A stretch of DNA of 64,000 bases from Paenibacillus dauci (GCF_000971985.1 NZ_LAQQ01000009.1:105905-169904); one strand, 5' to 3'. Counted from the stretch's first letter, positions 46,093-55,222 are shown. A program made the numbers and translations. The notes: generated by a model not told the origin, from the sequence alone.

Positions 46093-47209
46093 AGGATGGA
46101 TAATCAGTATCGTATCCAGTGTAATCATTATTGGCGCCGGTCTGGGTGGCTATACCTATATCAACCGGACTGTACCGGCACAACTAACAACCAAGCCGCT
46201 GCTGGCGGTCACTTCATCATCAGCAGCATCCAAACCGAATTCACTCAAAACAATCATTCATGAAGCACAAAAAAAGGTAGTCATGATCCGGCAGGAAGAT
46301 GGCATTCTCGGTTCAGGCTTTCTGTATAATACATCCGGTGATGTGATTACCAATGCGCATGTCGTTGCCGGTACCAAAAAGGTAGAGATCAAAACTGCAG
46401 ATGCCCGGACGCTGGATGGTACCGTTATCGGCATTGGCACGGACACCGATATTGCTGTCGTAAGAGTTCCCGAGCTGGCAGATACCAAGCCGTTATCACT
46501 GGCTCCTTCTTCCAAAGCCGATGTAGGCGATGATGTGCTCGCTTTGGGCAGCCCGCTTGGATTTCAAAATACGGTAACAACCGGTATTATTAGCGGCGTC
46601 AATCGCGATCTGACTATCGATCCGTACATCTACCGAAATCTGTATCAGATCTCTGCACCGATCGCACCCGGAAACAGCGGCGGACCTCTGATCGATGCTT
46701 CCACCGGCGAAGTGATCGGTATTAATTCGGCTGCTGCCACAGAATCGAATTCGATCGGCTTCAGTATTCCGGTCTCCGAAATACGGGATATGGTTACCGA
46801 GTGGTCGGCACATCCTGTACAGAATCTGCCGGAGACCGCATCTACGGATACCGGCGCTGGCGAAGAACAGCTGTCACTCACCGATGAAGGGGAATATCTG
46901 GTGAGCTACTTTTATGACAGTCTGAATGCCCGTGACTATGTTACAGCCTATTCCCTGCTAGGCAGCCGCTGGCAGGGCAAGCTCGCTTATGCGAAGTTCC
47001 GTGAAGGCTATCTCAATACCGGTACAGTCACTGTCGATCGTATTTCTTCCGAGCCTAGTGGTGATCAGGCGATCGTATCGATCCGGATTACTGCTGAAGA
47101 ACGCAAGGATACAGGCACCGTCTATACCTCCTATCAAATCAATTACACCGCCGGATACGAGAATAATGTACTGAAAATCCTCAGCGGCAAAGCCGAGAAA
47201 GTCAAATAA
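46085..47209 (+). CDS. HtrA/trypsin-like membrane-anchored serine protease without PDZ domain
   Basis: 374 residues from ATG 46085, preceded by AAGGAGG inside the upstream gene; the genes overlap by 8 bases. One N-terminal membrane helix (5-25). The trypsin-like domain has His92 (TNAHVVAG), Asp122 (TDTDIAVV) and Ser198 (GNSGGPL). Instead of the PDZ domains of HtrA, the C-terminal 105 residues form an NTF2-like domain (EYLVSYFYDSLNARDYVTAY). It should act outside the membrane on misfolded or regulatory proteins. Coupling to the zinc-ribbon protein suggests a shared complex. Confidence 0.9.
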   Translation: MNKGWIISIVSSVIIIGAGLGGYTYINRTVPAQLTTKPLLAVTSSSAASKPNSLKTIIHEAQKKVVMIRQEDGILGSGFLYNTSGDVITNAHVVAGTKKVEIKTADARTLDGTVIGIGTDTDIAVVRVPELADTKPLSLAPSSKADVGDDVLALGSPLGFQNTVTTGIISGVNRDLTIDPYIYRNLYQISAPIAPGNSGGPLIDASTGEVIGINSAAATESNSIGFSIPVSEIRDMVTEWSAHPVQNLPETASTDTGAGEEQLSLTDEGEYLVSYFYDSLNARDYVTAYSLLGSRWQGKLAYAKFREGYLNTGTVTVDRISSEPSGDQAIVSIRITAEERKDTGTVYTSYQINYTAGYENNVLKILSGKAEKVK

Positions 47210-47296
47210 CTCCCCTTCTGTATTGGAGAGTTCGACCGTCTATATGAATATCTATCCTGCTCACTTGTACAATCCTCATTAAAGAATATACAAACA

Positions 47297-47332
47297 CAAA
47301 AAAACGATGTCATAATGACATCGTTTTTTTTC
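47297..47332. terminator. Bidirectional terminator between the protease gene and cheX
   Basis: AAAAAAACGATGTCAT and ATGACATCGTTTTTTT form an almost uninterrupted palindrome with A/T runs on both sides. Confidence 0.95.
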
Positions 47333-47348
47333 TTTGCCTTATCGTGGA

Positions 47349-47804
47349 TCAGGATACCATAACCTGAATATCCAGTTCGCCAATACCTTCCATGATCAAT
47401 GGAATAGTCAATGCTTTGGCTGACGTAAAAGTGATTGCACTGGTTTTCATTACTTTTGGAGGCGTAATATCTACGGTTACACCCTGGTTGGACAAAATAG
47501 TACTTGCGTTACCGCTGATCATATTGCCGAGTTCAGAAATAGCACTTTGGCCCATCTCGTCCATCTCTGTCATTACAAATCCGCCCATCATCGCCGAAAC
47601 CATCCGCAAAGCTACACTTTCATGAATACCAAAGATAATATCGCCGCTCATTTGCCCGGTCATGCCGATCTGGATCCAGATATGATTGTCTGCCATCTCA
47701 ATATCCTTGATACCCAAACTTCCGGTAGAAGGGGCTACCTGAACCACCTGTCCGATAACCAACCTTGCTGCTTCCAAAAATGGATTAATAACTTCCGCCT
47801 TCAT
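47349..47804 (-). CDS. cheX: CheX-type chemotaxis phosphatase
   Basis: 151 residues. CheX proteins dephosphorylate CheY-P; their active site is an E-x2-N motif on one helix, seen here as Glu91/Asn94 in ISELGNMISGNA. The N-terminal VINPFLEAARLVIGQVV and the glycine-rich MTGQMSGDIIFGI are typical of the family. It stands alone, convergent with the protease gene, rather than in a motility operon. Confidence 0.92.
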   Translation of the reverse strand: MKAEVINPFLEAARLVIGQVVQVAPSTGSLGIKDIEMADNHIWIQIGMTGQMSGDIIFGIHESVALRMVSAMMGGFVMTEMDEMGQSAISELGNMISGNASTILSNQGVTVDITPPKVMKTSAITFTSAKALTIPLIMEGIGELDIQVMVS

Positions 47805-48165
47805 ACTTTAATACTCCCCTCTACTTATGGGTTACTATTTTAAATGAAACTTATGACCTATGAATTGTAATGTTATTATAACTTATAACCTAGGACAATT
47901 CATCCAGAAACATTGAAACATTGCAAATTTAATTAAAATTGTTTTGAAAATAAGGCTTTCATCGATGCTGCAATGTCGAATACTAGGTACAAAGAATTGT
48001 GTGTTTGTTATTTTATAGGTCCAATCGACTGCCTTTTTATTATTATCGGATAGTAAGAGGGTTTTATGTAGATTAGAATGAGCTCAATAAATCGGTTTGG
48101 GATAATTATTTCGTATATTTTACAAAAGTAATGAACATTCACTCACGCATGGGTGTTCTATCGCA
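47805..48165. other. Intergenic region left of the LysR promoter
   Basis: About 360 AT-rich bases between divergent cheX and LysR genes. No small gene is seen. GAACA (48133-48137) and TGTTC (48154-48158) form a weak interrupted palindrome. Confidence 0.4.
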
Positions 48166-48194
48166 TTGCCGCTTTTTCGGGAATCACCTATAAT
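48166..48194 (+). promoter_or_regulatory. Promoter of the LysR gene at 48225
   Basis: TTGCCG (48166-48171), 17 bases, TATAAT (48189-48194). The transcription start would be about 25 bases before the ATG. Confidence 0.65.
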
Positions 48195-48207
48195 TTAATA
48201 ATAGGTG
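48185..48207. promoter_or_regulatory. Palindromic operator over the -10 box
   Basis: CACCTAT (48185-48191) and ATAGGTG (48201-48207) are perfect inverted repeats, 9 bases apart, covering the -10 box and transcription start. A repressor here would shut the LysR gene. Confidence 0.55.
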
Positions 48208-48224
48208 TACATAAGGAGGAACTC

Positions 48225-49127
48225 ATGAATATCAGTCAATTGGAGACATTATTGACCATTTCGCGGACGATGAGCTTCCGTAAGGCAGGTGAATTGCTTA
48301 ATCTGACACAGCCTGCGGTCTCCGCTCAGATCAAAAGCCTCGAAGATGAATTCAAGACCCTGCTCGTCAACCGCAATCAGCCGGTTACGCTTACGGATCA
48401 GGGTACCGTATTTCTGGAGCATGCCGAACAGATTCTGGCGATTGTGGAACAGCTCAAGCAGCGGCTGTCCGATCTGGATGAGACTCCTCAGGGACGCATT
48501 TTGCTGGGGACCACTACATCGATCGCTATTCAGATTCTGCCGCGGGTATTATCCTATTTTCAGAATCAGTTCCCGCTGATCAAGACCATGATTCATTCGA
48601 TGTCTTCCTCGCAGGTCTATCATAGTGTAGAAAACGGGATTGTGGATGTCGGCATCGGTTATCTGATCGAGCGCAATCCGAATCTGGAGACGTCCATCCT
48701 CTATTATGATATGTTCGAGCTGGTCGTCTCTCCCCAGCATCCCCTGGCACGTACCCGCAAGGCCACGATCCACGACCTGGAGAATCTTCCCCTGATTATG
48801 CTGTCTCCGGACACTGTAGGCAGACGCTTTGTCGATGATGTATTCAAAACGCACCAGATTGAGCCACAGGTCATCATGGAGCTGTCCAGCAGTGAGGAAG
48901 TGAAGCGAATGGTCGAGATCGATCTTGGCGCAGCGATCATTTCCAGACAGTCCATTACGAGTGAACTGAAGCACGGAACGCTCGTTATGATTCCGATGCC
49001 TGAGTTTGAAGTCAGTCATCCGGTCGGCCTGATCTACAAATCCGGTCGTTATCTCAATTCGGCAATGCGCCAGTTCCTCAATGATCTAAAAGGAATGCCG
49101 GAGGATCATTTTACGAGTCCGGAATAA
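48225..49127 (+). CDS. LysR-family transcriptional regulator
   Basis: 300 residues from the ATG 7 bases after AAGGAGG. Winged helix in the first 60 residues (MSFRKAGELLNLTQPAVSAQ) and an effector domain from about 90 (GRILLGTTTSIAIQILPRVL). Its target may be itself or the PHP phosphatase gene that follows 24 bases later on the same strand and is probably co-transcribed. Confidence 0.92.
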   Translation: MNISQLETLLTISRTMSFRKAGELLNLTQPAVSAQIKSLEDEFKTLLVNRNQPVTLTDQGTVFLEHAEQILAIVEQLKQRLSDLDETPQGRILLGTTTSIAIQILPRVLSYFQNQFPLIKTMIHSMSSSQVYHSVENGIVDVGIGYLIERNPNLETSILYYDMFELVVSPQHPLARTRKATIHDLENLPLIMLSPDTVGRRFVDDVFKTHQIEPQVIMELSSSEEVKRMVEIDLGAAIISRQSITSELKHGTLVMIPMPEFEVSHPVGLIYKSGRYLNSAMRQFLNDLKGMPEDHFTSPE

Positions 49128-49151
49128 ATTAGCCAAAGGAGCGGTTGATAG

Positions 49152-49961
49152 ATGAGATTTGACTTGCACACCCACCATTACCGCTGCGGTCACGCAGTCG
49201 GTGATATTCGTGATTATATCGAAGCTGCGATTGCCGCAGACCTTCAGGTGATCGGAATTTCCGACCATACACCGTATTTTGGTTCCAAAGAGGAACAGCC
49301 CTTCCCCAATACAACAATGGGCAAGAGCGAACTGAAAAATTATGTACAGGAAGTACTGGATCTGCAAAAAGAATACGCTGGTAAAATCGATGTACTGCTT
49401 GGCATCGAATCGGATTATTTCCCTGACCATGCCCAGCTGTATCAGCAGACACTGTCCCAGTACCCTTTTGATTATATTATTGGCTCTGTGCATTTCAGCG
49501 ATGGATACAGCATTTTTGACCGTACCCGCTGGGAAGGCATGGATACGGCAGCCCAGGTAGCTGCCAAAACGGAATATTTCCGTCTGATCGGCGAATCGGC
49601 CAAAAGCGGCATGTTCCAGATTCTCGGTCATATTGATGCCATGAAGAGTAATTATCCCGCTTTTACAGAGATTCAGGCTCCACAGGCACTGGACCAGATG
49701 CTGCAGACGATCGCTGAATCCGGGGTTGCTATCGAGGTGAATACATCCGGCAAGATCAAAGTATGCGGACTATGGCATCCTGTAGACGATATTCTGGAAC
49801 GTGCCCATCATTTTGGTGTGGAGGTTTCTTTTGGTTCGGATTCCCATATTGCGCAGCGCGTCGGTGACGATCTGGATCTGGTCGCACAGAAGCTGCGCGA
49901 TATCGGCTATACCGAATGGGTCTATTACAAACAAAAACAGCGTCAGGCTGTTGCCCTGTAA
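49152..49961 (+). CDS. Histidinol-phosphatase-like PHP-domain protein
   Basis: 269 residues. PHP metal-binding motifs are MRFDLHTHHYRCGHA at the N-terminus (His6, His8), ISDHTPYF, GIESDYF, GSVHF and a late GSDSHIAQRVG. Length and motifs match the histidinol-phosphatase HisK/HisJ group, which removes phosphate in the penultimate step of histidine synthesis. No other his genes are nearby, so a different phosphomonoester is possible. AAAGGAG lies 9 bases before the ATG. A terminator follows at 49991. Confidence 0.88.
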   Translation: MRFDLHTHHYRCGHAVGDIRDYIEAAIAADLQVIGISDHTPYFGSKEEQPFPNTTMGKSELKNYVQEVLDLQKEYAGKIDVLLGIESDYFPDHAQLYQQTLSQYPFDYIIGSVHFSDGYSIFDRTRWEGMDTAAQVAAKTEYFRLIGESAKSGMFQILGHIDAMKSNYPAFTEIQAPQALDQMLQTIAESGVAIEVNTSGKIKVCGLWHPVDDILERAHHFGVEVSFGSDSHIAQRVGDDLDLVAQKLRDIGYTEWVYYKQKQRQAVAL

Positions 49962-49990
49962 CCAACCGAATAGCCATCATAAGCAAAAAA

Positions 49991-50020
49991 AGAGGACCTG
50001 CGCTAGGCAGGTCCTTTTAC
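49991..50020 (+). terminator. Terminator of the PHP-phosphatase gene
   Basis: AGGACCTGC and GCAGGTCCT pair around GCTAG, followed by TTTT. Confidence 0.85.
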
Positions 50021-50156
50021 ATGTATCAAAAAGGGGGTCTTGTCATTCATCATACAGTCAGCTTGTTAGAATCGGATTGCAGCTGTATTGCAGTTAAATG
50101 ACAAATCGGTAACTCTCCCGTGTCTGTACCGCTTATTTACAATGTGCATATCTGTA

Positions 50157-51095
50157 TTATGTCTGCGATGCTGCCATTTTGCGCTGACGGTTCACCAGCA
50201 GGATACTTGCAGCGACAAGGCTCAATGCTACGAGCGCCCACAGGGAAATATGCTCACCCAGCCATACTGACGACAGAACGACGCCAAATAACGGCGTAAG
50301 GAACAGATACATGGATACTTTGCCCACTTCATTGTATTTCATGACCATGTTCCAGAGAGCGAACGCTCCAGCGGAGACAATAGCCAGATACAGCAGCATG
50401 CCCACCCCTACCAGATCCCATTCAAAAGGAATCGGATTACCCGAGGCACAACCAAGCACCAGCAGCCCCAGACCGCCCCAGAACATCTGACGGCCAGTCA
50501 GACTGATTACCGGCTCTACAGCAGCCTCACGGCGTGCCAGCACATTACCTACACCTCCGGACAGCGCAGACAGAAGCATTAGCAGTTCAGCCAGTCCGAA
50601 GACCAGCCGAAGTTCATTGCCCTGCGCCATGCCCATCACCGTAATACCGGAGAATCCGAGCAGCAGGCCTATCCATTTGCGAGCAGACAGCTTTTCTGTT
50701 CGTTCCATCCAGCGTACGGCCAGCAATTGGAACAGAGAGGTTGAGCCGGCAATAATGGACATCGTAATACCCGATCCCAGCCCCAGTGCAGCATAGACCA
50801 GAATATACTGCAGTAGTGTCTGCAGCAGGGCCAGCATACTCAATCGTCCAGCTGGTATCTTCGGTATTTTCTGTCCACGCGGCTTGAGCATATAAGACAG
50901 CAGGATCAGCAGCAGCCCAGCCAGCGCAAACCGGTATCCGGCGAACAGCCACTGGGCAAACAGATCATGGGAACCAATGCCCAGATGCTGATAACTAAGC
51001 TTGATAAAAGGCAGTGCACTTCCCCACAGAATGACAGCAATCAGCGAACTGACGAGTACACCGACCGGACTGGTAAACCAGCGTTCACCGCTCAT
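50157..51095 (-). CDS. EamA/DMT-family membrane transporter
   Basis: 312 residues, ten hydrophobic segments in two EamA halves (SLIAVILWGSALPFIKLSYQ; VSAGAFALWNMVMKYNEVGK). Different from the EamA gene at 1053. Its start overlaps the stop of the GNAT gene by four bases (ATGA), so they are coupled. Last gene of a four-gene leftward operon. An exporter of a small metabolite is likely; substrate unknown. Confidence 0.9.
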   Translation of the reverse strand: MSGERWFTSPVGVLVSSLIAVILWGSALPFIKLSYQHLGIGSHDLFAQWLFAGYRFALAGLLLILLSYMLKPRGQKIPKIPAGRLSMLALLQTLLQYILVYAALGLGSGITMSIIAGSTSLFQLLAVRWMERTEKLSARKWIGLLLGFSGITVMGMAQGNELRLVFGLAELLMLLSALSGGVGNVLARREAAVEPVISLTGRQMFWGGLGLLVLGCASGNPIPFEWDLVGVGMLLYLAIVSAGAFALWNMVMKYNEVGKVSMYLFLTPLFGVVLSSVWLGEHISLWALVALSLVAASILLVNRQRKMAASQT

Positions 51096-51736
51096 GAAGA
51101 AACGGAACCGCCAAGATCATCGCGCACCTGCGAATGCATGGCAGCACGTTCCTTGCGCAGCATGAATTCGCTGTTGGCTACCGAATACACGATAATGCCC
51201 ATCTCCTGCCAGTAGCTTTTGATACCCGGATTGGCGGGTGGCTGCTGACGCATCCCGTTTTTTTCCAGTACCCGTATCGACAGCTGATTTTTCACATGAC
51301 AGCGGCCTACAATATGAGACAGTCCCATTTCTTCAAATCCGAATGTCACCAGGCGACCTACCGCTTCCGTTGCATAACCTTTGCCCCAGAAGGGCTGGGA
51401 CAGGGCAAATCCAATCTCGGCCCGGGCTGCATGTTCATCCCATCGCTGAAAAGAACATACGCCATACATCGTACCGTCTTCTTTGGAAGTGACTGCAAAA
51501 TGAATCGATGTCATGCTGCGAAAAGCTTCCTCTACTCTTCGGCCCAGACGATCCGGCTGCAGTGCCTGATATTCCTTGATCTGGGGCGAACCGTACAGAT
51601 ACGTAATCACTTGCGGATCACTGGCATATTCCCACCAGCGCTCAATATCATCTGCAGTCAGACGACGCAGAATCAGTCGGTCTGTATCCAGCTCGGGGAT
51701 TCCTTTTTTCAATTCCTCTTTACTAAGCATCGCCAT
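51092..51736 (-). CDS. GNAT acetyltransferase, RimJ/RimL-like
   Basis: 214 residues from ATG 51736, 8 bases after GGGAGG. The RimJ/RimL-type opening LDTDRLILRRLTADDIERWW and motif A FALSQPFWGKGYATEAVGRL are clear, followed by VKNQLSIRVLEKNGM. These enzymes acetylate N-termini of ribosomal or other proteins, or small amines. Coupled with the EamA transporter downstream. The upstream extension of the frame lacks a ribosome-binding site. Confidence 0.92.
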   Translation of the reverse strand: MAMLSKEELKKGIPELDTDRLILRRLTADDIERWWEYASDPQVITYLYGSPQIKEYQALQPDRLGRRVEEAFRSMTSIHFAVTSKEDGTMYGVCSFQRWDEHAARAEIGFALSQPFWGKGYATEAVGRLVTFGFEEMGLSHIVGRCHVKNQLSIRVLEKNGMRQQPPANPGIKSYWQEMGIIVYSVANSEFMLRKERAAMHSQVRDDLGGSVSS

Positions 51737-51756
51737 TGCTTGTTTCCTCCCTGAGC

Positions 51757-52497
51757 TCAGGTCTGCAGTCCCCGGTACACACCGGTGCGCAGCTCCTTGA
51801 TATAACAATCCAATGCAGGAATCCCTGCTGCCCGCGCATCCGCTACTGCCTGTTCAATATCGTATGGCACACGGGCGAATTGCAGATAATAAGGCGATTT
51901 CTCGTCAGACAGATAATCTCCTTCCAGAATAGCATAAGATGCCTCCGGCAGGTCGAGCGGATTACCTACACTCCCTGTATTAAATAACATTCGGCCTTCC
52001 AGATACTGCAAATATGCATTATGAATATCTCCATAACCTACGATATCCGGCACTCGTGGCGTTGAGGTCTCTTCACCGGGTACAGGAGCAAACATCGCCA
52101 GGCGTTGTTCCAGCAAATCCCACGGCTGCACACGCTGGAATACACTTTCCGGCGATGCATGTACGAGTGAGACCAACCGACCGCTCAGCATAAAATCATG
52201 TCGAAGCGGTAGTGAATCCAGATAATCAAGACGCTCCGTACCCAGACGCTGCGCATGCCAGCCAAACAGCTCGTCATCTCCGCTCATCCGTACAATCAGT
52301 TCTTCCCAGTTGCCGCGAATTACGACTTCGCAGCGCTCTCGTACACTGTCGGTAATACGGACAGTATCCGGTCCTTTGCCGACAAGATCTCCCAGACAAA
52401 AAATACGCCGGATTCCGCGGCGTTCGATATCCTCCAGCACCGCCTGCCAGGCAGGATAGTTGCCATGAATATCAGATACAAGTGCAATGCGTTCCAT
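51757..52497 (-). CDS. Calcineurin-like metallophosphoesterase (YfcE/PrpE-like)
   Basis: 246 residues. The dimetal motifs are LVSDIHGNYPAW, CLGDLVGKGPD, GNWEEL (variant of GNHD), VHASPE, and GYGDIHNAYL in place of GHTH. The pattern suits small phosphodiesterases or diadenosine tetraphosphatase-like enzymes. TGGAGG lies 7 bases before the ATG. It lies 20 bases from the GNAT gene and 25 from the other metallophosphoesterase, within one operon. Confidence 0.9.
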   Translation of the reverse strand: MERIALVSDIHGNYPAWQAVLEDIERRGIRRIFCLGDLVGKGPDTVRITDSVRERCEVVIRGNWEELIVRMSGDDELFGWHAQRLGTERLDYLDSLPLRHDFMLSGRLVSLVHASPESVFQRVQPWDLLEQRLAMFAPVPGEETSTPRVPDIVGYGDIHNAYLQYLEGRMLFNTGSVGNPLDLPEASYAILEGDYLSDEKSPYYLQFARVPYDIEQAVADARAAGIPALDCYIKELRTGVYRGLQT

Positions 52498-52522
52498 CGT
52501 TTTCCTCCATTTCCGGCGCTGC

Positions 52523-53443
52523 TTATTCCGGCTTTCTTTTCAGGGTAAAAATGGTCAATTCCGGACGGCACATAAAACGGACCGGCAGCTGGGACATGCC
52601 GATCCCCCTGTTTACATACAGCGGCAGCTGCCGTGTCGGTCCGGCCTGATACCAGCCCATAATATATTTGCGTGATCCTCTTGGTGTAATAACCGCTCCG
52701 AACATTGGCAGCCGAATCTGGCCGCCATGACTATGCCCGGACAGCTGCAGATGAAAATTCAGCTCTGCCGGTATACGGTCGGCATAGTCGGGTTCATGCA
52801 TCAGCAGAATCCGGCAGGCTTCTGCGGGTATGCCTGCTGCTCCTTTATGTATATCCGGATTGCCAAGCAGCTGATCATCCAGACCGGCAATCGCCAGTAC
52901 GCCATCTTCCCGGCGAATCTGATGATGATCATTCATCAGCAATCGGAATCCGCCCTGCTCCATCATACGCGATACAGCGAGTGCATCCTGCAGATAGTCA
53001 TGATTGCCAAGCACTGCATATTGTCCGAGTGGAGCCTTCATCCGCCGGAGCGCTCCGATACCGGGCTGCAGGACAGATGAATCGTCATCGACCATATCAC
53101 CGGTAAAACAAATCATATCCGGTTGTTCCGCCATAATGATATCGGCCAGTTTTTCCAGATCCTTGGCATGATTGCCCAGTCCAAGATGCATATCGCTAAA
53201 TTGTACCAGCTTCATCCCATTCAGACTGGGTGGCAACTGTGGCAGTTCCAGATCGATATATACTTTTTCCAGCCAATTGGGTTCACCAAGCCATGTATAG
53301 CCAGCTCCACCTGCGCCCAGTGCTGCCAGCGCAGCGGCACTTCCTTTGAGAAATTGTCTGCGTGTCATTGAATATAGACCAGGCTTGATCAGAGAACGAA
53401 CTCTCCTACGGCCTGCTGCATTTAGTGTGTATAGATCATTCAG
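52523..53443 (-). CDS. Twin-arginine-exported metallophosphoesterase (YkuE/YaeI-like), probable CTG start
   Basis: About 307 residues. A Tat signal TRRQFLKGSAAALAALG lies near the N-terminus. Metal motifs are QFSDMHLG, FTGDMVDDD, LGNHDYL, LLMHEPDYA and SGHSHGGQIRLP. YkuE-type enzymes are exported and act at the cell wall, some with UDP-diacylglucosamine-pyrophosphatase-like activity. None of the in-frame ATG codons (53524, 53488, 53368) has a ribosome-binding site. A strong AAGGAGGG at 53451-53458 instead sits 8 bases before an in-frame CTG at 53441-53443, so I choose that start; it gives a 25-residue leader before the Tat motif. Confidence 0.88.
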   Translation of the reverse strand: MNDLYTLNAAGRRRVRSLIKPGLYSMTRRQFLKGSAAALAALGAGGAGYTWLGEPNWLEKVYIDLELPQLPPSLNGMKLVQFSDMHLGLGNHAKDLEKLADIIMAEQPDMICFTGDMVDDDSSVLQPGIGALRRMKAPLGQYAVLGNHDYLQDALAVSRMMEQGGFRLLMNDHHQIRREDGVLAIAGLDDQLLGNPDIHKGAAGIPAEACRILLMHEPDYADRIPAELNFHLQLSGHSHGGQIRLPMFGAVITPRGSRKYIMGWYQAGPTRQLPLYVNRGIGMSQLPVRFMCRPELTIFTLKRKPE

Positions 53444-53579
53444 GCGAGGCCCCTCCTTCTCCGCTTGGCTGTCTTCAGCTCTATTCATTACAGACAGACC
53501 TGCCAGATGCTCAGGTCTGTCCATCCATAATGATTATTGTGCCGAATCCTGCAGCCTTCGTCAAATTCGGGATTACCAG

Positions 53580-54368
53580 TCACTGCAATTCATTTGCCTG
53601 CGCCGCCTGGAACGTAATCGTGAGCTGCTGCTCTTCCGCTGCTTCATAAGCTTCCGCCAATCCGGACTGCTGAATCTTCTCTTTGGATACTTCACGATAG
53701 ATCAGCTGCACCTCGAACGGCTCGCGAAAAGGAAACGGACTCAGCTTAATCATACCCGGCTCTGTCCATTCCGGCATAATGGTCTGATGATCCGTAACAT
53801 CGAGCTTTTTGCCGACCGCAAATCCGTCTTTCCACCAGTCCTGTTCCTCGCTCTTGTTAACTCCAGGTTCATTGAGACAGGCATACAGTGACAGATCATC
53901 GCACAGCTCCAGCACGGAGCGGTGATAAGCCAGCTCGTCATCCGCCGGGGACAGCTGCTCACGGATGCGTTCCTGACGTTCTTTTTCCTCCTGCAGGAAA
54001 GCCTGGCAAAATGGATCTTCCTCGCCATAGTGGCTCACCAGCGCCGTATAATGCAGGCTTGCCAGTAATGCGCCATACGCGCTCATTTCTTCCAGCTGGC
54101 TAATGCCATACCGATAAAAGACCAGCTTGGCCGGTTCCGGGAAATTCATAAATGTAAATGGTTTTTCCTCCGCGTCATTCCATACCGGAATCTGATCCAG
54201 CGGAATCCATCCTCGATCATGCTGTTCACAGCCCAAAAGCACCTCATCCCAGCGCTTCGTATCCCGAGTTGGACCCGAATCCATATGTCGTGAGAATTCT
54301 CCGGATAATCGTGCATGATCATGTTGCCGGATCATAATAAAAGAGTGTTCGCGTTCTCGGCATATCAT
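53580..54368 (-). CDS. DUF3891 family protein
   Basis: 263 residues. The family opening FIMIRQHDHARLSGEFSRHM and the GCEQHDRGWIPLD motif are clear, with conserved His residues suggesting a metal or phosphate site. Biochemical function is not established. The start is the second ATG, 8 bases after GAGGGG; the first abuts that site. Lies upstream of the metallophosphoesterase operon with a 136-base gap. Confidence 0.85.
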   Translation of the reverse strand: MICREREHSFIMIRQHDHARLSGEFSRHMDSGPTRDTKRWDEVLLGCEQHDRGWIPLDQIPVWNDAEEKPFTFMNFPEPAKLVFYRYGISQLEEMSAYGALLASLHYTALVSHYGEEDPFCQAFLQEEKERQERIREQLSPADDELAYHRSVLELCDDLSLYACLNEPGVNKSEEQDWWKDGFAVGKKLDVTDHQTIMPEWTEPGMIKLSPFPFREPFEVQLIYREVSKEKIQQSGLAEAYEAAEEQQLTITFQAAQANELQ

Positions 54369-54424
54369 AGCCATAACCCCTCTCTACCTGCATTATGTAA
54401 AAGATTTATATCTAATATATATCC

Positions 54425-55222
54425 TTAACGATGCGTTTCCAACCAGCCTGCTGCGTAATCGACCAGTCCGCGCTGGGATAACAGACGTGCATTGGCGCTG
54501 CCTATTTTTCCCTGTTTCCATAGATGCGGACAATCCGCTTCAAAGTCACTGCCAATCCGGTCAAAATCATCCGAATCAAAATTGAGATCCTTGAAGCTGA
54601 TCCACTGTTTGCCCGATTTCGTCATGACCGGTGCATTCATCTCGATCTCCTTTTTACCATGCCAATCGGCCATGAATTCGGCGAGATGGATAGAGGTGTT
54701 GGTCAGATAATCGGTACCCAGCATCAGTACATGACCATCTGCATCATACAGCTTCTGCAGCGGCGAAGCACTGCCCAGCCCATAGTCCAGACTATGATCT
54801 TTCATCCATTCCTGAGCATGACGTCCATAGGCGGCAAAAGAGACGTGGGGATGATTGCTGCGGATGACGCCTTTTTGCTTGCGAAAAGTTTCTACGATTA
54901 CGCCCATTCCCGAAGTGACGGTAAAGTCAGGGTCGTAGGCAGGTGTACTCTCGCAAATCAAATCCCACCACTTGGGATCGGCAGGCGGGTATTTCCAGAG
55001 CTTCGGATGGGTAAGCTGTGAAGTCTGTGTAGGCACCATCAATGTACCTTCCTCTCCAAGCACTTGCTCCAGCGCCAGAATAACGGTCTCTGCCGCGCCG
55101 GGAATCCATCCTCCGATACTTTTCAGGGACGAGTGCAGCAAGATATTCATACCTTGCGTTACGCCCAGTGTCCGGAATTCGGCGACTAACTGATCAAAAC
55201 TAATCGGTCTTTCACTAATCAT
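54425..55222 (-). CDS. AAC(3)-family N-acetyltransferase (YokD-like)
   Basis: About 265 residues from ATG 55222, 7 bases after GGAGG. Antibiotic_NAT fold: LGVTQGMNILLHSSLKSIGG, VPTQTSQLTHPKLW, and RSNHPHVSFAAYGR, the substrate/cofactor loop of AAC(3) enzymes. Chromosomal members such as B. subtilis YokD acetylate unknown amines; aminoglycoside resistance should not be assumed. An in-frame ATG seven codons earlier comes from a 21-base duplication (55213-55249). Confidence 0.88.
   Translation of the reverse strand: MISERPISFDQLVAEFRTLGVTQGMNILLHSSLKSIGGWIPGAAETVILALEQVLGEEGTLMVPTQTSQLTHPKLWKYPPADPKWWDLICESTPAYDPDFTVTSGMGVIVETFRKQKGVIRSNHPHVSFAAYGRHAQEWMKDHSLDYGLGSASPLQKLYDADGHVLMLGTDYLTNTSIHLAEFMADWHGKKEIEMNAPVMTKSGKQWISFKDLNFDSDDFDRIGSDFEADCPHLWKQGKIGSANARLLSQRGLVDYAAGWLETHR

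Noticed and set aside
54425..55222. Aminoglycoside-resistance gene
   Set aside because: Family match to AAC(3) alone is not enough; chromosomal YokD-like proteins often lack this activity.
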